Assembly (NCBI RefSeq): GCF_007744255.1
Contig: NZ_CP036267.1
Coordinates: 4,444,001-4,508,000 of the forward strand
Direction of reading: 5' to 3'
DNA: 64,000 nucleotides
DNA from: Thalassoglobus polymorphus
GTDB lineage: Bacteria > Planctomycetota > Planctomycetia > Planctomycetales > Planctomycetaceae
Both the position numbers and the translations under genes were made by a program. Shown here in pieces: positions 1 through 9,400 of the stretch. The notes below the pieces were generated by a model that was given only the letters and a program-made list of their open reading frames with translations, searched no databases and was not told the origin of the DNA. Positions within the stretch are counted from its first letter, which is position 1; the number at the start of each line of letters is the position of its first letter.

Positions 1-191
1 ATATCGATTGCTGAATTCTGTTGCGACATGTCTCATTCTTGGCAGGAGCAGCGGAGGCTATCAGGGGAGGGATTTTTTGAGAGTAGTTTGAATAATCAAA
101 CGATTCTTGCGCATTATACGAGGGAATGCAAGCATCCTTCCGTTAGCTCCACACTTCTGATGTAAAGCGAATCGGACAAATCGAGGCCTCT
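1..191. other. Window edge, upstream of first sulfatase
   Basis: No convincing gene is seen between the window edge and the first sulfatase. The stretch presumably holds the sulfatase promoter, but I cannot point to a clear -35/-10 pair. No strong Shine-Dalgarno sequence precedes the ATG at 192. Confidence 0.4.
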
Positions 192-1586
192 ATGAGATCG
201 TTTTCAATAGCTCACCGATTCATTCTCTCGGCAATTTTCTCCGCGACAACTTTCGTCGGATCGACGTATGCCGCTCCGAACATTCTGTTCATCATGACTG
301 ATGATCAGCGGCCCGATACGATTCACGCTCTGGGGAACGAGGAAATTCGAACTCCAAACCTGGATCAACTCGTTCATCGGGGAACAACATTTACGAGGGC
401 AATCACTTCGATACCGATTTGCGTTGCCAGTCGGGCGGAACTTCTGACCGGCCGTGATGGCCGCCTGAATGGGAAGCAGGACTTCGGATTCTCGCCCAAG
501 GAAGGGGTCGTCTCACTTGGAACCGTAATGCACGATGCAGGATACGAAACCTGCTATGTCGGCAAGTGGCACACACGTGGACGCCCCAGCACCCACGGAT
601 ACGAAACCGTTGAAGGGCTGTTCTCATCAGGCGGAGGTAAGTTTCCACTCACTTTCCCGAAAGACTGGAAAGGGATGGATGTCACTGGGTATCGAGGTTG
701 GATCTTCCAAACTGACGACGGGAAAAAGTTCCCCGAAAAAGGAGTTGGCCTAACCCCTAACATCAGTGACGATTTCACAGACGCAGCGATTCAATTCCTC
801 GACCGACGTTCGGATCGACCATTCTTCCTCCATGTCAATTACACAGCTCCACACGATCCACTCTTTGTCCCGGAAGGTTACGAAGGGAAATACACTTCCG
901 AAAACGTTTCACTTCCGGTGAACTTCAAGACGGATCATCCGTTCGATCATGGGAATGCGATGGGACGCGACGAAGTCCTTTACAGCTATCCAAGAACCAA
1001 ACAGCAAACGAAAGAAGGCCTCGCAGTCTATTATGCTGTGATTGAACATCTCGATGCCGCTGTCGGAAAACTTCTTGATAATCTGAAATCAAAAGGGCTT
1101 GATAACGAGACCATCGTCATCTTCAGCAGCGATCACGGATTGGCGATCGGCAGCCATGGATTGCGCGGAAAACAGAACATGTACGAGCACAGCATCGGCG
1201 TCCCGCTCATCTTCGCGGGTCCAAACATTCCAAAGAAAAACATCATCACTGCGCAGTGTTATCTTCGAGATTTATACCCGACAATTTGCGACTTCGCAGG
1301 AGCCAAGATCCCGAAAACCGTCCAAGGGAAATCGATTGTTCCAGTCATCGAAGGTCAACAGAAAGCTATTCACGATGTCGTCTTCGGAAGCTTTAAGGAC
1401 TCACAGCAAATGGTCCGCACTGATCGCTGGAAATATATTCGCTATCCTTTAGTCAAAAAAGAACAACTCTTCGATCTCGACAACGATCCCAGTGAGCTGA
1501 TCAATCTCGTCGACAATCAAGAGCACGCACTGATCTTGAATCAATTGAGAACAAAGTTGAGTGCATGGGACGCAGAGGCGAAGTAA
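192..1586 (+). CDS. Secreted sulfatase (formylglycine-dependent, CxAxR variant)
   Basis: Sulfatase of the alkaline-phosphatase superfamily, expected to cleave sulfate esters from glycans. The 464-residue product starts with a signal peptide (about residues 1-27, ending near STYA), so it acts in the periplasm or outside. The metal-binding start MTDDQRPDT follows at about residue 35. The formylglycine site reads C77-V-A-S-R81, so alanine replaces the usual proline of CxPxR; this variant is known in the family. A second metal-site motif, SSDHGLAIGSHGL, lies near residues 313-325. The neighbours are an SDR oxidoreductase and another secreted sulfatase on the same strand, suggesting a polysaccharide-degradation locus. 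The substrate cannot be told from sequence. No sulfatase-maturing enzyme is present in the window. Confidence 0.93.
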   Translation: MRSFSIAHRFILSAIFSATTFVGSTYAAPNILFIMTDDQRPDTIHALGNEEIRTPNLDQLVHRGTTFTRAITSIPICVASRAELLTGRDGRLNGKQDFGFSPKEGVVSLGTVMHDAGYETCYVGKWHTRGRPSTHGYETVEGLFSSGGGKFPLTFPKDWKGMDVTGYRGWIFQTDDGKKFPEKGVGLTPNISDDFTDAAIQFLDRRSDRPFFLHVNYTAPHDPLFVPEGYEGKYTSENVSLPVNFKTDHPFDHGNAMGRDEVLYSYPRTKQQTKEGLAVYYAVIEHLDAAVGKLLDNLKSKGLDNETIVIFSSDHGLAIGSHGLRGKQNMYEHSIGVPLIFAGPNIPKKNIITAQCYLRDLYPTICDFAGAKIPKTVQGKSIVPVIEGQQKAIHDVVFGSFKDSQQMVRTDRWKYIRYPLVKKEQLFDLDNDPSELINLVDNQEHALILNQLRTKLSAWDAEAK

Positions 1587-1754
1587 ACTGAGAGGAATTC
1601 GCTCCCAACGCTTCACCAGAAATTTGAAGCCTTCAAAGAGAGTCAATTGCTCGACCGATTGCCCGTGAACAACGGGTTTCGGCAATGAAATTAGTTTATC
1701 CACACGGCAGATTACGAATACTATTTCGAATTCTGCTCTAAATATAAAATAACT

Positions 1755-2576
1755 ATGGATCTCAAACTTCAAGGCAAAGTCGCACTCGTCACCGGTGGCT
1801 CAAAAGGAATCGGGTTGGGAATTGTGCGCTCTCTCATCTCAGAGGGAGTCAAAGTTGCCAATGTGAATCGTAGCGAGAAAGAAGGCAGACTTCTCGAACA
1901 GGAGTACGCTAAGCAAGGACAGGACTGCGTTTTCATACAAGGTGACCTGACCGACCTCGCCGCCTGTAAGAATGCCGTTGAGAAAACAGTCGAGCGGTTT
2001 GGTCGCATTGATATTCTCGTTAACAATGCGGGTGTCAATGACGGAGTCGGACTGGATGAGGGACCGGAAGCATTTATGACGTCGCTGCAAAGGAATCTTG
2101 TCCATTACTACGCGATGGCTCACTATGCTCTCGACACACTGAAGGCTTCGCAGGGAACGATCATCAATATTGGCTCCAAGGTCTGCGAAACAGGGCAGGG
2201 GGGGACATCGGGATATGCCGCTTCGAAAGGGGGCGTGAATGGCCTGACTCGCGAATGGGCGGTCGACCTCGCTCCACATGGAGTTCGGGTGAATGCGGTA
2301 CTGCCAGCGGAAACGTGGACACCGCTCTACGAAAACTGCCTGGCTGCCATGCCCGATCCAGAACAAGCGAAGCGCGAGATCGAACAACTGATTCCACTTG
2401 GCAAACGATTCACGACGATTGAAGAACTCGCGGATATGGTCGTCTTCCTGGCTTCTCCGCGTTCCAGTCACACTACCGGGCAAATTATTTTTGTCGATGG
2501 CGGTTACACTCACTTCGACCGAAAATGTACCATCCCCAGCGACGTCGCCTCCTTCGGCTCCGCGAACGAAACGTAA
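1755..2576 (+). CDS. SDR family NAD(P)-dependent oxidoreductase
   Basis: Classical short-chain dehydrogenase/reductase of 273 residues. It has the Rossmann glycine motif TGGSKGIG (residues 13-20), the NNAG motif (90-93) and the catalytic Y154-x-x-x-K158 in SGYAASKGG, with the usual preceding serine. The C-terminal stretch ending GGYTHFDR is typical of the classical family. No signal peptide, so cytoplasmic. It sits between two secreted sulfatases on the same strand, 168 bp after the first and 67 bp before the second, so it may oxidise a desulfated sugar such as fucose or rhamnose; that is inference from context. No strong ribosome binding site is seen at the ATG, which follows an AT-rich stretch. 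Confidence 0.93.
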   Translation: MDLKLQGKVALVTGGSKGIGLGIVRSLISEGVKVANVNRSEKEGRLLEQEYAKQGQDCVFIQGDLTDLAACKNAVEKTVERFGRIDILVNNAGVNDGVGLDEGPEAFMTSLQRNLVHYYAMAHYALDTLKASQGTIINIGSKVCETGQGGTSGYAASKGGVNGLTREWAVDLAPHGVRVNAVLPAETWTPLYENCLAAMPDPEQAKREIEQLIPLGKRFTTIEELADMVVFLASPRSSHTTGQIIFVDGGYTHFDRKCTIPSDVASFGSANET

Positions 2577-2643
2577 CTCTTCATGCCCGCAAATTGAGTT
2601 TCTAAGCAAAGTTCAACTTCACTTCCAAATTGAGTTCATCGAT

Positions 2644-4137
2644 ATGCGTTCACCAAGACCGACGATTTTTTTCTTGACGCTGTTAGCAGCTGTCTGTTTC
2701 TTACCTCATCTCGCAAACGCACAAGATTCGAAAGACAAGGTGAAGAATCCTCAGAAAAAGTACAACGTTCTGTTCATTGTCTCTGACGATCTGACATCGA
2801 CTGCTCTCTCATGCTATGGAAACAAAGTTTGTAAAACGCCGAACATTGATGCTCTCGCGGAGAGGGGAGTTCGCTACACACGTGCTTATTGCCAAGGGAC
2901 ATATTGTGGCCCATCGCGGGCATCGTTTTTGTCGGGGTATTATCCGCACGCGACAGGAGTGCTCGGCTACAAGAACCCACGTCCACAAATCGGAGACCGT
3001 GCGACATGGCCCCAACACTTTAAAAACAACGGCTACTATTCTGCCCGCGTGAGTAAACTTTTCCACATGGGAGTCCCGGGCGGAATTCAGGTCGGAGGTG
3101 ATGGTCGCGACCACGATGGAGGAAACGGAGCAGATGATGCAGCCTCCTGGACCGAACGCTTCAACAGTCCCGGACCAGAGTGGATGGCAAAAGGAGACGG
3201 AGAGACGCTCGAAGGAAACCCCGACGGCAAAAAGCCGGTCGTTGGCGGCAACACATTCGTTGTCGTTGAAGCAGACGGCGACGATCTTGTTCACTCGGAT
3301 GGAAAGACAGCTGCGAAAGCGGCTGAACTTCTCGCACAACACAAAGACAAACCGTTTTGGCTCGGCGTCGGTTTCGTTCGTCCGCATGTTCCATTTGTTT
3401 CACCCCGAAAATATTACGAACCTTTCTTGCCATATTCATCGATGGTTCTGCCGGAAAAATTCCCCGGTGATTGGGACGACATTCCTAAAGCAGGCATCAA
3501 CTACAAAACCAGCAAGAACATGAAGATGGACATTCGGCGTCAGAAAAAAGCGTTGGGTGGCTACTATGCTTCCGTTGCCTTTATGGATGCACAGGTCGGT
3601 AAAGTTTTAAAGGCACTCAAAGAGAATGGGCTCGAAGACAACACCATCGTCATCTTCACGAGTGATCACGGCTACCATCTCGGCGAACATGACTTCTGGG
3701 CAAAAGTCAGCTTGCGAGAAGAGTCCGCATCGGTCCCGCTGATCATCAGTGTCCCCGGAAAGAAACCTGCAGTCTGCAACAGTCTCGTCGAACTTCTTGA
3801 CCTGTACCCGACGATCTCCAGCCTCTGTGGAATCGCAGCTCCAGAACATGTTCAAGGCAAAGACATTTCCCTTACACTCGATATGCCTAATCACGAAGTT
3901 CGCGAAGCAGCCTTTAGTGTTGCACCATCTCGAAAAGGATTTTTACTACGCGAAGACCGCTGGGTTTACATTCAATACAAAGAAGACGCCTCCGCCGGGA
4001 TTGAACTCTTCGACATGGAGAACGACCCCAAACAATACACAAACCTCGCCAGCTTACCCGAACACGCAGATCGTGTGGAAAGCTTCAAAGCCAAACTCGC
4101 AGCGAAGCTCAAAGACGTTCGCAATAACGATCTGTAA
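2644..4137 (+). CDS. Secreted sulfatase, iduronate-2-sulfatase-like
   Basis: 497-residue sulfatase with a signal peptide (MRSPRPTIFFLTLLAAVCFL, then cleavage near LANA-Q). The reading frame is open back to 2398 inside the SDR gene, but the ATG at 2644 is chosen because it gives this signal peptide directly. The metal motif VSDDLTS precedes the canonical formylglycine site C88-G-P-S-R92. The later motif TSDHGYHLGEHDFWAK followed by EESASVPLI resembles iduronate-2-sulfatase and related glycosaminoglycan or algal-glycan sulfatases. Family assignment is firm; substrate is unknown. The gene closes the sulfatase-SDR-sulfatase set and probably needs an anaerobic or FGE-type maturase encoded elsewhere. 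Confidence 0.93.
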   Translation: MRSPRPTIFFLTLLAAVCFLPHLANAQDSKDKVKNPQKKYNVLFIVSDDLTSTALSCYGNKVCKTPNIDALAERGVRYTRAYCQGTYCGPSRASFLSGYYPHATGVLGYKNPRPQIGDRATWPQHFKNNGYYSARVSKLFHMGVPGGIQVGGDGRDHDGGNGADDAASWTERFNSPGPEWMAKGDGETLEGNPDGKKPVVGGNTFVVVEADGDDLVHSDGKTAAKAAELLAQHKDKPFWLGVGFVRPHVPFVSPRKYYEPFLPYSSMVLPEKFPGDWDDIPKAGINYKTSKNMKMDIRRQKKALGGYYASVAFMDAQVGKVLKALKENGLEDNTIVIFTSDHGYHLGEHDFWAKVSLREESASVPLIISVPGKKPAVCNSLVELLDLYPTISSLCGIAAPEHVQGKDISLTLDMPNHEVREAAFSVAPSRKGFLLREDRWVYIQYKEDASAGIELFDMENDPKQYTNLASLPEHADRVESFKAKLAAKLKDVRNNDL

Positions 4138-4163
4138 ATCGCTTTACTTTCCAGTGCAGATTT

Positions 4164-4216
4164 CTCTATAGCATTTTTCGAACTGGTGTTCGCGTCCTGC
4201 AATGTGGCGAACACCA
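4164..4216 (+). repeat. Dispersed repeat, diverged partial copy D
   Basis: Reads TCTATAGCATTTTTCG then aactggtgttcgc, ending GTGGCGAACACC, in the same order as the left half of the copies at 34.88 and 37.18 kb (TCTAGAGCATCC / TTCGAATTGG / GTGGCGAACAGC). It starts 27 bp after the second sulfatase stop codon. It is clearly diverged, and the right half is hardly recognisable. Confidence 0.55.
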
Positions 4217-4407
4217 ACTTCGCTGCTGAATTGAGTTCTTAACGACCAGCAAACCAGACCTGTAGAAAGGTCCACTGAATGACCTATGCGTAGCCGACAA
4301 TAAGAATTTAACAATCGGCACGGATTTATTGATCTATGAAGTTCGTCAGCACGTTTTCTCCATGACACCTCTTGTCATGTCACTTTGACACTCATTTCAA
4401 GGAGAAA

Positions 4408-4566
4408 ATGATGGACCTCTTCAGCGTGATCGGATGTGCATTTGGAATCATCGGGCTGATCTGCGGACTTCACGGCATGTCCAGCGCCCAGCGACTCAAC
4501 AGACTGGAAAAACGACTCAAAGAACTCCACGTCATCGACACCGAGTTCAATTCAAGTTCGCCATGA
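4408..4566 (+). CDS. Small single-pass membrane protein
   Basis: Short gene of 52 codons beginning at one of two adjacent ATGs (4408 or 4411). A clear AAGGAG at 4399-4404 decides this start against the upstream ATG at 4372, giving 3 or 6 bp spacing; the 4411 ATG has the better distance. The product has one hydrophobic segment (FSVIGCAFGIIGLICGL), then a short charged amphipathic tail with RLNRLEKRLKEL, which looks like a coiled-coil or dimerising helix. No family recognised. It converges on the small membrane protein gene at 4589. The good ribosome binding site and coherent topology argue that it is real. Confidence 0.6.
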   Translation: MMDLFSVIGCAFGIIGLICGLHGMSSAQRLNRLEKRLKELHVIDTEFNSSSP

Positions 4567-4588
4567 AGTTGCCACACTTGTCCGGTGC

Positions 4589-4846
4589 TTATTTTTCCGC
4601 TTCTTCTGCTTTCATTCGCTCGGTCTTGGCAATCAGCCAGTGCCCCCAAGTGAAGTAATGGAAGGAGAGGAAGAAGCAAAACCCAGCAAACACGGTGAGA
4701 AGTTTGGCGAAGTCGGGCATGATTAAAGAAATCAGACCGATGAATCCGCCGACACAAAGCATAACGAAAAAGAGAGCGAGCCAAGTTCCTTTGTTCTGGG
4801 CCTGCTGCCTTTCTCGTCGACTGTCTCCCGGAAGTTTTGGGCTCAT
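4589..4846 (-). CDS. Small two-pass membrane protein
   Basis: 85 residues with a basic, hydrophilic N-terminus (RRERQQAQNKG), two hydrophobic helices (about 22-44 and 47-65) and a charged C-terminus rich in Glu, Lys and Ala. The start ATG overlaps the stop of the upstream SRPBCC gene by 4 bp (ATGA at 4843-4846), so the two are very probably cotranscribed and translationally coupled. No family recognised; a membrane partner or anchor for the SRPBCC protein is a guess from the coupling. Confidence 0.75.
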   Translation of the reverse strand: MSPKLPGDSRRERQQAQNKGTWLALFFVMLCVGGFIGLISLIMPDFAKLLTVFAGFCFFLSFHYFTWGHWLIAKTERMKAEEAEK

Positions 4847-5301
4847 GAGATGATGCCTTGCTCGATAAATTCTTTGAGCTTTTGATCGCGGATGAACATC
4901 CCGTCTTCGAGTTGGTCGATAATTTTCGCTTCGGTTAAAAAGAATCCAACCATCCCACCAGGTGGCTCAAATTCAACGCGATCAATCTTCGAACACCCGT
5001 CAGGGCCAGCTTGATAAATATGATGATGCCGCCAGGCTTTCATTGGCCCTTCTCGTTGTTCTTCAACGATCAGGCTTGGCGAATTGTACTCGACCACTTG
5101 GTATTTCAGAGTATGAATTTGTCCAAAGCTGGCAATTTGGAACTCCAGTTCCACACCTTGGCTGAGCGTTTCAGGTGGCGAGACGAACTTGATTCCCAGA
5201 TCCGGATTGCTCACTTTGACGACGTTTTCCGGTCGTGACATAAAATCAAAGAGCCCTTCGACCGAGCAGGCAAGTGAGGAGGTATTTTCAAAAACTGGCA
5301 T
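4843..5301 (-). CDS. SRPBCC (START/Bet v1-like) family protein
   Basis: 152-residue soluble protein with the layout of the SRPBCC ligand-binding fold: an N-terminal strand (PVFENTSSLACSVEGLFDFM), the PENVVKVSNP segment typical of polyketide-cyclase/START-like members, antiparallel strands, and a long amphipathic C-terminal helix (IDQLEDGMFIRDQKLKEFIEQ). The fold binds hydrophobic ligands; many bacterial members are of unknown function. It heads a two-gene unit with the small membrane protein at 4589 through an ATGA overlap. Confidence 0.82.
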   Translation of the reverse strand: MPVFENTSSLACSVEGLFDFMSRPENVVKVSNPDLGIKFVSPPETLSQGVELEFQIASFGQIHTLKYQVVEYNSPSLIVEEQREGPMKAWRHHHIYQAGPDGCSKIDRVEFEPPGGMVGFFLTEAKIIDQLEDGMFIRDQKLKEFIEQGIIS

Positions 5302-5513
5302 CGCCGTCTCAACTCAAGATAGAAAGAAATTGTTGTCCGAGTGACTGAAATATCACTCTAACGGAACCGCGATTGAAAATGAATCGAATATCATGGCTTC
5401 ACAATAGTTAGAATCACTGAGTGTTGATGCAATTTATGTTGACAAGATATCCCGTTCGCTTGATGATTCCCTCAGCGCAGGCGAATTTTGAGAAAACATT
5501 CACCATTGGCGAT

Positions 5514-6455
5514 ATGATGCTCTCGAACCAGAATCCTCAGAAAATCAACTTTTTGATTGCAGGATTGGCTTCGATATGGCTAACAGGGTGTTCTGGTTCT
5601 CCTGCACAGATCAGCCAATCCCCCTCTCCGATATCAAACTCTCCTTCCCCGAAGGAACCGACTGAGACAGAGCAGGGGGACTCCTCCACGGACATTCCCA
5701 AAATCCGGAGCATTGATGAGTTGTTGCTCTTTCAACCATCAAAATACCCCGAAGGAGATTGGACTCCTCAGGATCTCAACTATCTCGATGTCTACTTTGA
5801 ATCTGCGGATGGGACCCGCATTCACTCCTGGTACTGCGCGACGGAAACGCCCGTAGCTCACATTCTGTTCCTCCATGGAAACGCAGGGAACTTGAGTGGG
5901 CGAAGCAGATTCCTTAAGAAGCTTCAGGAGGAACATCACGTTTCGGTCCTGTGTGTCGACTACCGCGGATATGGACTCTCTGAAGGAAAGGCGACCGCCG
6001 AAGGAGCGATTGCCGATGCCAAAGCAGCCCGCAAAGAATTCGCCAAGCTCGCTGAAATCAAGGAGCAAGATGTCGTCTTGATGGGACGTTCACTCGGAGG
6101 GGCAATTGCCATTCAATTGGCTGCCGACTTGAAGCCGAAAGGTCTCGTCGTCGAAAGCTCGTTTGCTTCACTGAAGAGCGTTGCGAAACATCACTTCCCC
6201 AAACTGGCCTGGTTGGTCCCGGAAGAAAAATTGAATTCCGAAGCAGCGATCAAAAACTGCACTGCTCCGGTTCTCATCAGCCATGGCGACCGCGACCAAG
6301 TCATTCCTGACAAATTCGGCAAAGCCCTCTTCGCAGCCGCCAACGAGCCGAAGCGATTTGTGACAATCCCCGGAGCCGGTCACAACGACCGGCATTCACC
6401 CGAGTACGATCAAATTTTTGACCAATTTTTACAGTCGCTCAACTCGATAGAATAA
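5514..6455 (+). CDS. Lipoprotein-type alpha/beta hydrolase
   Basis: Alpha/beta hydrolase of 313 residues from the ATG at 5514. The frame extends to an ATG at 5421, but the later start is preferred because it yields a lipoprotein signal with lipobox LTGC (Cys26), followed by a Ser/Pro-rich linker (about 30-60). The fold shows the oxyanion-side motif LHGNAGNLSGR, the nucleophile elbow G-R-S193-L-G, an acidic residue in HGDRDQVIPD and the histidine in GAGHNDRHS. This matches the BEM46/ABHD13-like hydrolases. It is likely membrane-anchored on the periplasmic side. Substrate unknown. It converges with the giant kinase gene 39 bp downstream. Confidence 0.88.
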   Translation: MMLSNQNPQKINFLIAGLASIWLTGCSGSPAQISQSPSPISNSPSPKEPTETEQGDSSTDIPKIRSIDELLLFQPSKYPEGDWTPQDLNYLDVYFESADGTRIHSWYCATETPVAHILFLHGNAGNLSGRSRFLKKLQEEHHVSVLCVDYRGYGLSEGKATAEGAIADAKAARKEFAKLAEIKEQDVVLMGRSLGGAIAIQLAADLKPKGLVVESSFASLKSVAKHHFPKLAWLVPEEKLNSEAAIKNCTAPVLISHGDRDQVIPDKFGKALFAAANEPKRFVTIPGAGHNDRHSPEYDQIFDQFLQSLNSIE

Positions 6456-6494
6456 GTTGTTTCGTCACTTACAAAAATTGGCTTACTCCCAAAA

Positions 6495-9400
6495 TCACGG
6501 CTGCTCAGACATGTCTTGATCGGAACGAGTCCAATTCGTTGTGAGCCAGACAACGGCGGTCCCGTCGCGGCTGCCGGTTACGACTTGCTGACCATCTGGG
6601 GAGACGGAAATCGAAGTCAACTCCTGACTTTGCTCAGTGAGCGTAAGAATTTCAGCACCTTCGCGTCCGGGAGTGGCGTCCCAAAGTTTTGCGGAATTAT
6701 CCTGGCTGGCTGTAAACAACCGTGATCCATCTTCAGCAAAGCAGACTGCAGAGATCGCGGCTGTGTGCCCATCGTAGATCGCAATGAGTTCATGACTCTC
6801 CACATCCCACAGGCGTGCCTGGTTGTCTTCACTCCCGGTCACGACTCGTGTTCCATCTGGAGAAAACGCTCCGCAGAGAAGCCCCCATTGATGTCCTATG
6901 AACGGTTTCCCAATCTGTTGACCTGTTTTGACATCCCAAAGTCTGGCAGTCCGGTCATTCGAGACGGTCAAGATTTTGTGACCATCAGGAGAAAAGATCG
7001 CTTCTCGAACCCGTCCAGTATGCCCGGAATATGTTTGAATGACTTCACCCGTCTCAACATCCCACAGCTTGGCGGTCATGTCGTCAGATCCCGTGAGAAC
7101 CATTTGATTATCTGGTGAAAACGAAACACTGTTGACGTACCCACGATGTCCGCCTTGCAGCTTGATGACCGCTTGCCCCGATTGCACATCCCAAACTTTC
7201 GCGGAGTTATCCCAACTCCCCGTGACGATGTATTTCCCATTCGGTGAAAATTCGGCAGCGGCGACGGCGCCATGTGGGCTGAATGAAATTTCCTTGCGGA
7301 GTGTGACGGCATCCCAAATATGTGCTTCACTTCCCCCCACGGTCAAAATCGAATTTCCATCTTGTGTAAATCTCGCAGACCAGACCAAGCCACCCAACTT
7401 CTGGAAATCGAGCAGCGGAGGGCCAATCATCTCCTGAGGGTTCTCATTTTTTAAGTTGAGGGCTCGAACCGTATTGTCCGTGGAGACAACAATCGCATGG
7501 TCTCCTTGTGGTGTAAAACTGACATCGTTGATCGCGAACTGTTCAGTATCGACCGATTGAATTCTCTCTGAGGTTTCTGTGTTCCAAAGGTTCACAGTCG
7601 ACCCTGGATTTAAAAGGTCTGTATCCAGCATTGAGACAGATATAAGGCGAGTCCCGTCATGAGAGAGTGCCAGTGAAGTGACACTCGACGAATGCTTGAG
7701 AATCGCATCCACATCCTCCTGACCTGTTCTGGAACTGACCTGACTCACAGTATGATCGGTACTTGCCATATAAATCGTTTTTCCATCTGGAGAGAACAGG
7801 CAGCCCGTGATTCGGCTGCGGTGGTGTCGTTCGCTCCAGACCAGACTCTGAGTATCGAGATCCCAGAGGATCGCTCGTCCGCGAGAATCACAGGTTACAA
7901 GTTCGTTTTTCTGTGGTGAGAAAGCGATCGCAGTGACTCTACTGAAATGACCTTTCAGCTCAGCAGGTTTAAGTTTGGAAAAGAGATCAGCACTTTGCAC
8001 ACCAGCTTCAGCCGCTTTCACAAGTTGTTCTACTTCCCAGACAATCACACCGTTTTCTGCACTCGCTTCCTCCCCCGGCAATGCGGGACGTTCATCGCCA
8101 CCAAGCGGCGGATCATGTCCTGTGATCAAATACTTTCCATTTGGTGAAGCAGCGATGACAGCTGAGCGACCGGTGTTTGGAATTCGTAGAATTTGCGTCC
8201 CCGACTCGACATTCCAAAGTCGCACAGAGTTATCAGCCGCCGCGGTCGCAAGTATTCTTCCCCCCGGAAGAAATACGCCTGATGATGTAAGGAAATCGTG
8301 CCCTTCTTGGAAAGTACGGATGAGCTGGCCTGTTTTCGCATTCCAGAGACGCGCGGTTCTATCGCGGCCTGCGGTCAGAATTTGATCGCCACGGTTCGAA
8401 AATTTCGCTCCCAGAACCGAGTCTTCATGGCCGACTAATTCCCGTCCATTCAAGACACGAATTTCTTCATACTGATCAACGTGCCAGATGATCACGCGGT
8501 CATCCTGAGCCCCTGAGATCACGTCTCGCCCATCAGGAGAAATATCAACTGCCAGGACTCCACTGTAATGTCCACGGAATGTTTTGATCGGCCTCATCGT
8601 CGCGGTCGACCAAACTTTCACCGCGTTGTCTCGGCCTCCAGAGACAAGGATCTGCCCATCCTTCGAATAAACGACCGACTGAACAGCAGAGGTGTGCCCC
8701 AACAACTCCCGGTAAGAAACAGACTCAACTTTGTTCACCAACAAGTTATCGATACTAAATGGCGGAACATCTTCGGGATTCCAGAGGAAGACTTTTTTAT
8801 CGTAACTGGCAGTAGCAACTTCTTCCCCGTTCGGCGCGTAGGCAACAGAATAAATAGGGCCTTGATGACCAGTGAAGATCGCTTCCTGAACCATTGTTAT
8901 TGTCGGCTGTTCAACTTTTTCAGCATCTTGCACCAACGCCACACTTGTGAACGGAAGTAGTCCATCCTCGCTTTTCAGCTTCCAGACAATCGCTTTGCCG
9001 TCTTGGCTGACAGTGACAATTCGATTGTCTGCCTCTGGATTCTGTGGATCGAAATCAGGACTGAACGCCCCGTCCCAGACCCACCAGGAGTGTCCTGTCA
9101 AAACTTGAACCTGCGTCGGTTGAGTCGGATTGGTCAAGTCCCAAATGCGTGCTGTTTCGTCGTAAGAGCATGTGAGTAACCATTCTCCTGAAGGAGAAAA
9201 CTTCACACCAACGACCGCGTCGTCATGCCCATTGAATTTTGCGAGCAACTCACCCGTTTCAGGATTCCAAAGCCGAATGCGACCAGTTGAATCACTCCCT
9301 GCAGTCGCGATCATTTTTTGATCGGGAGACCATGCAACAGAATGAACATACAGCCCATCCTGCGGAAGTTCGCGAATCAATTTCTGACTCTGCAAATCCC

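Noticed and set aside
2398-2643. Upstream extension of the second sulfatase
   Set aside because: It lies inside the SDR gene and would bury the signal peptide; the ATG at 2644 is preferred.
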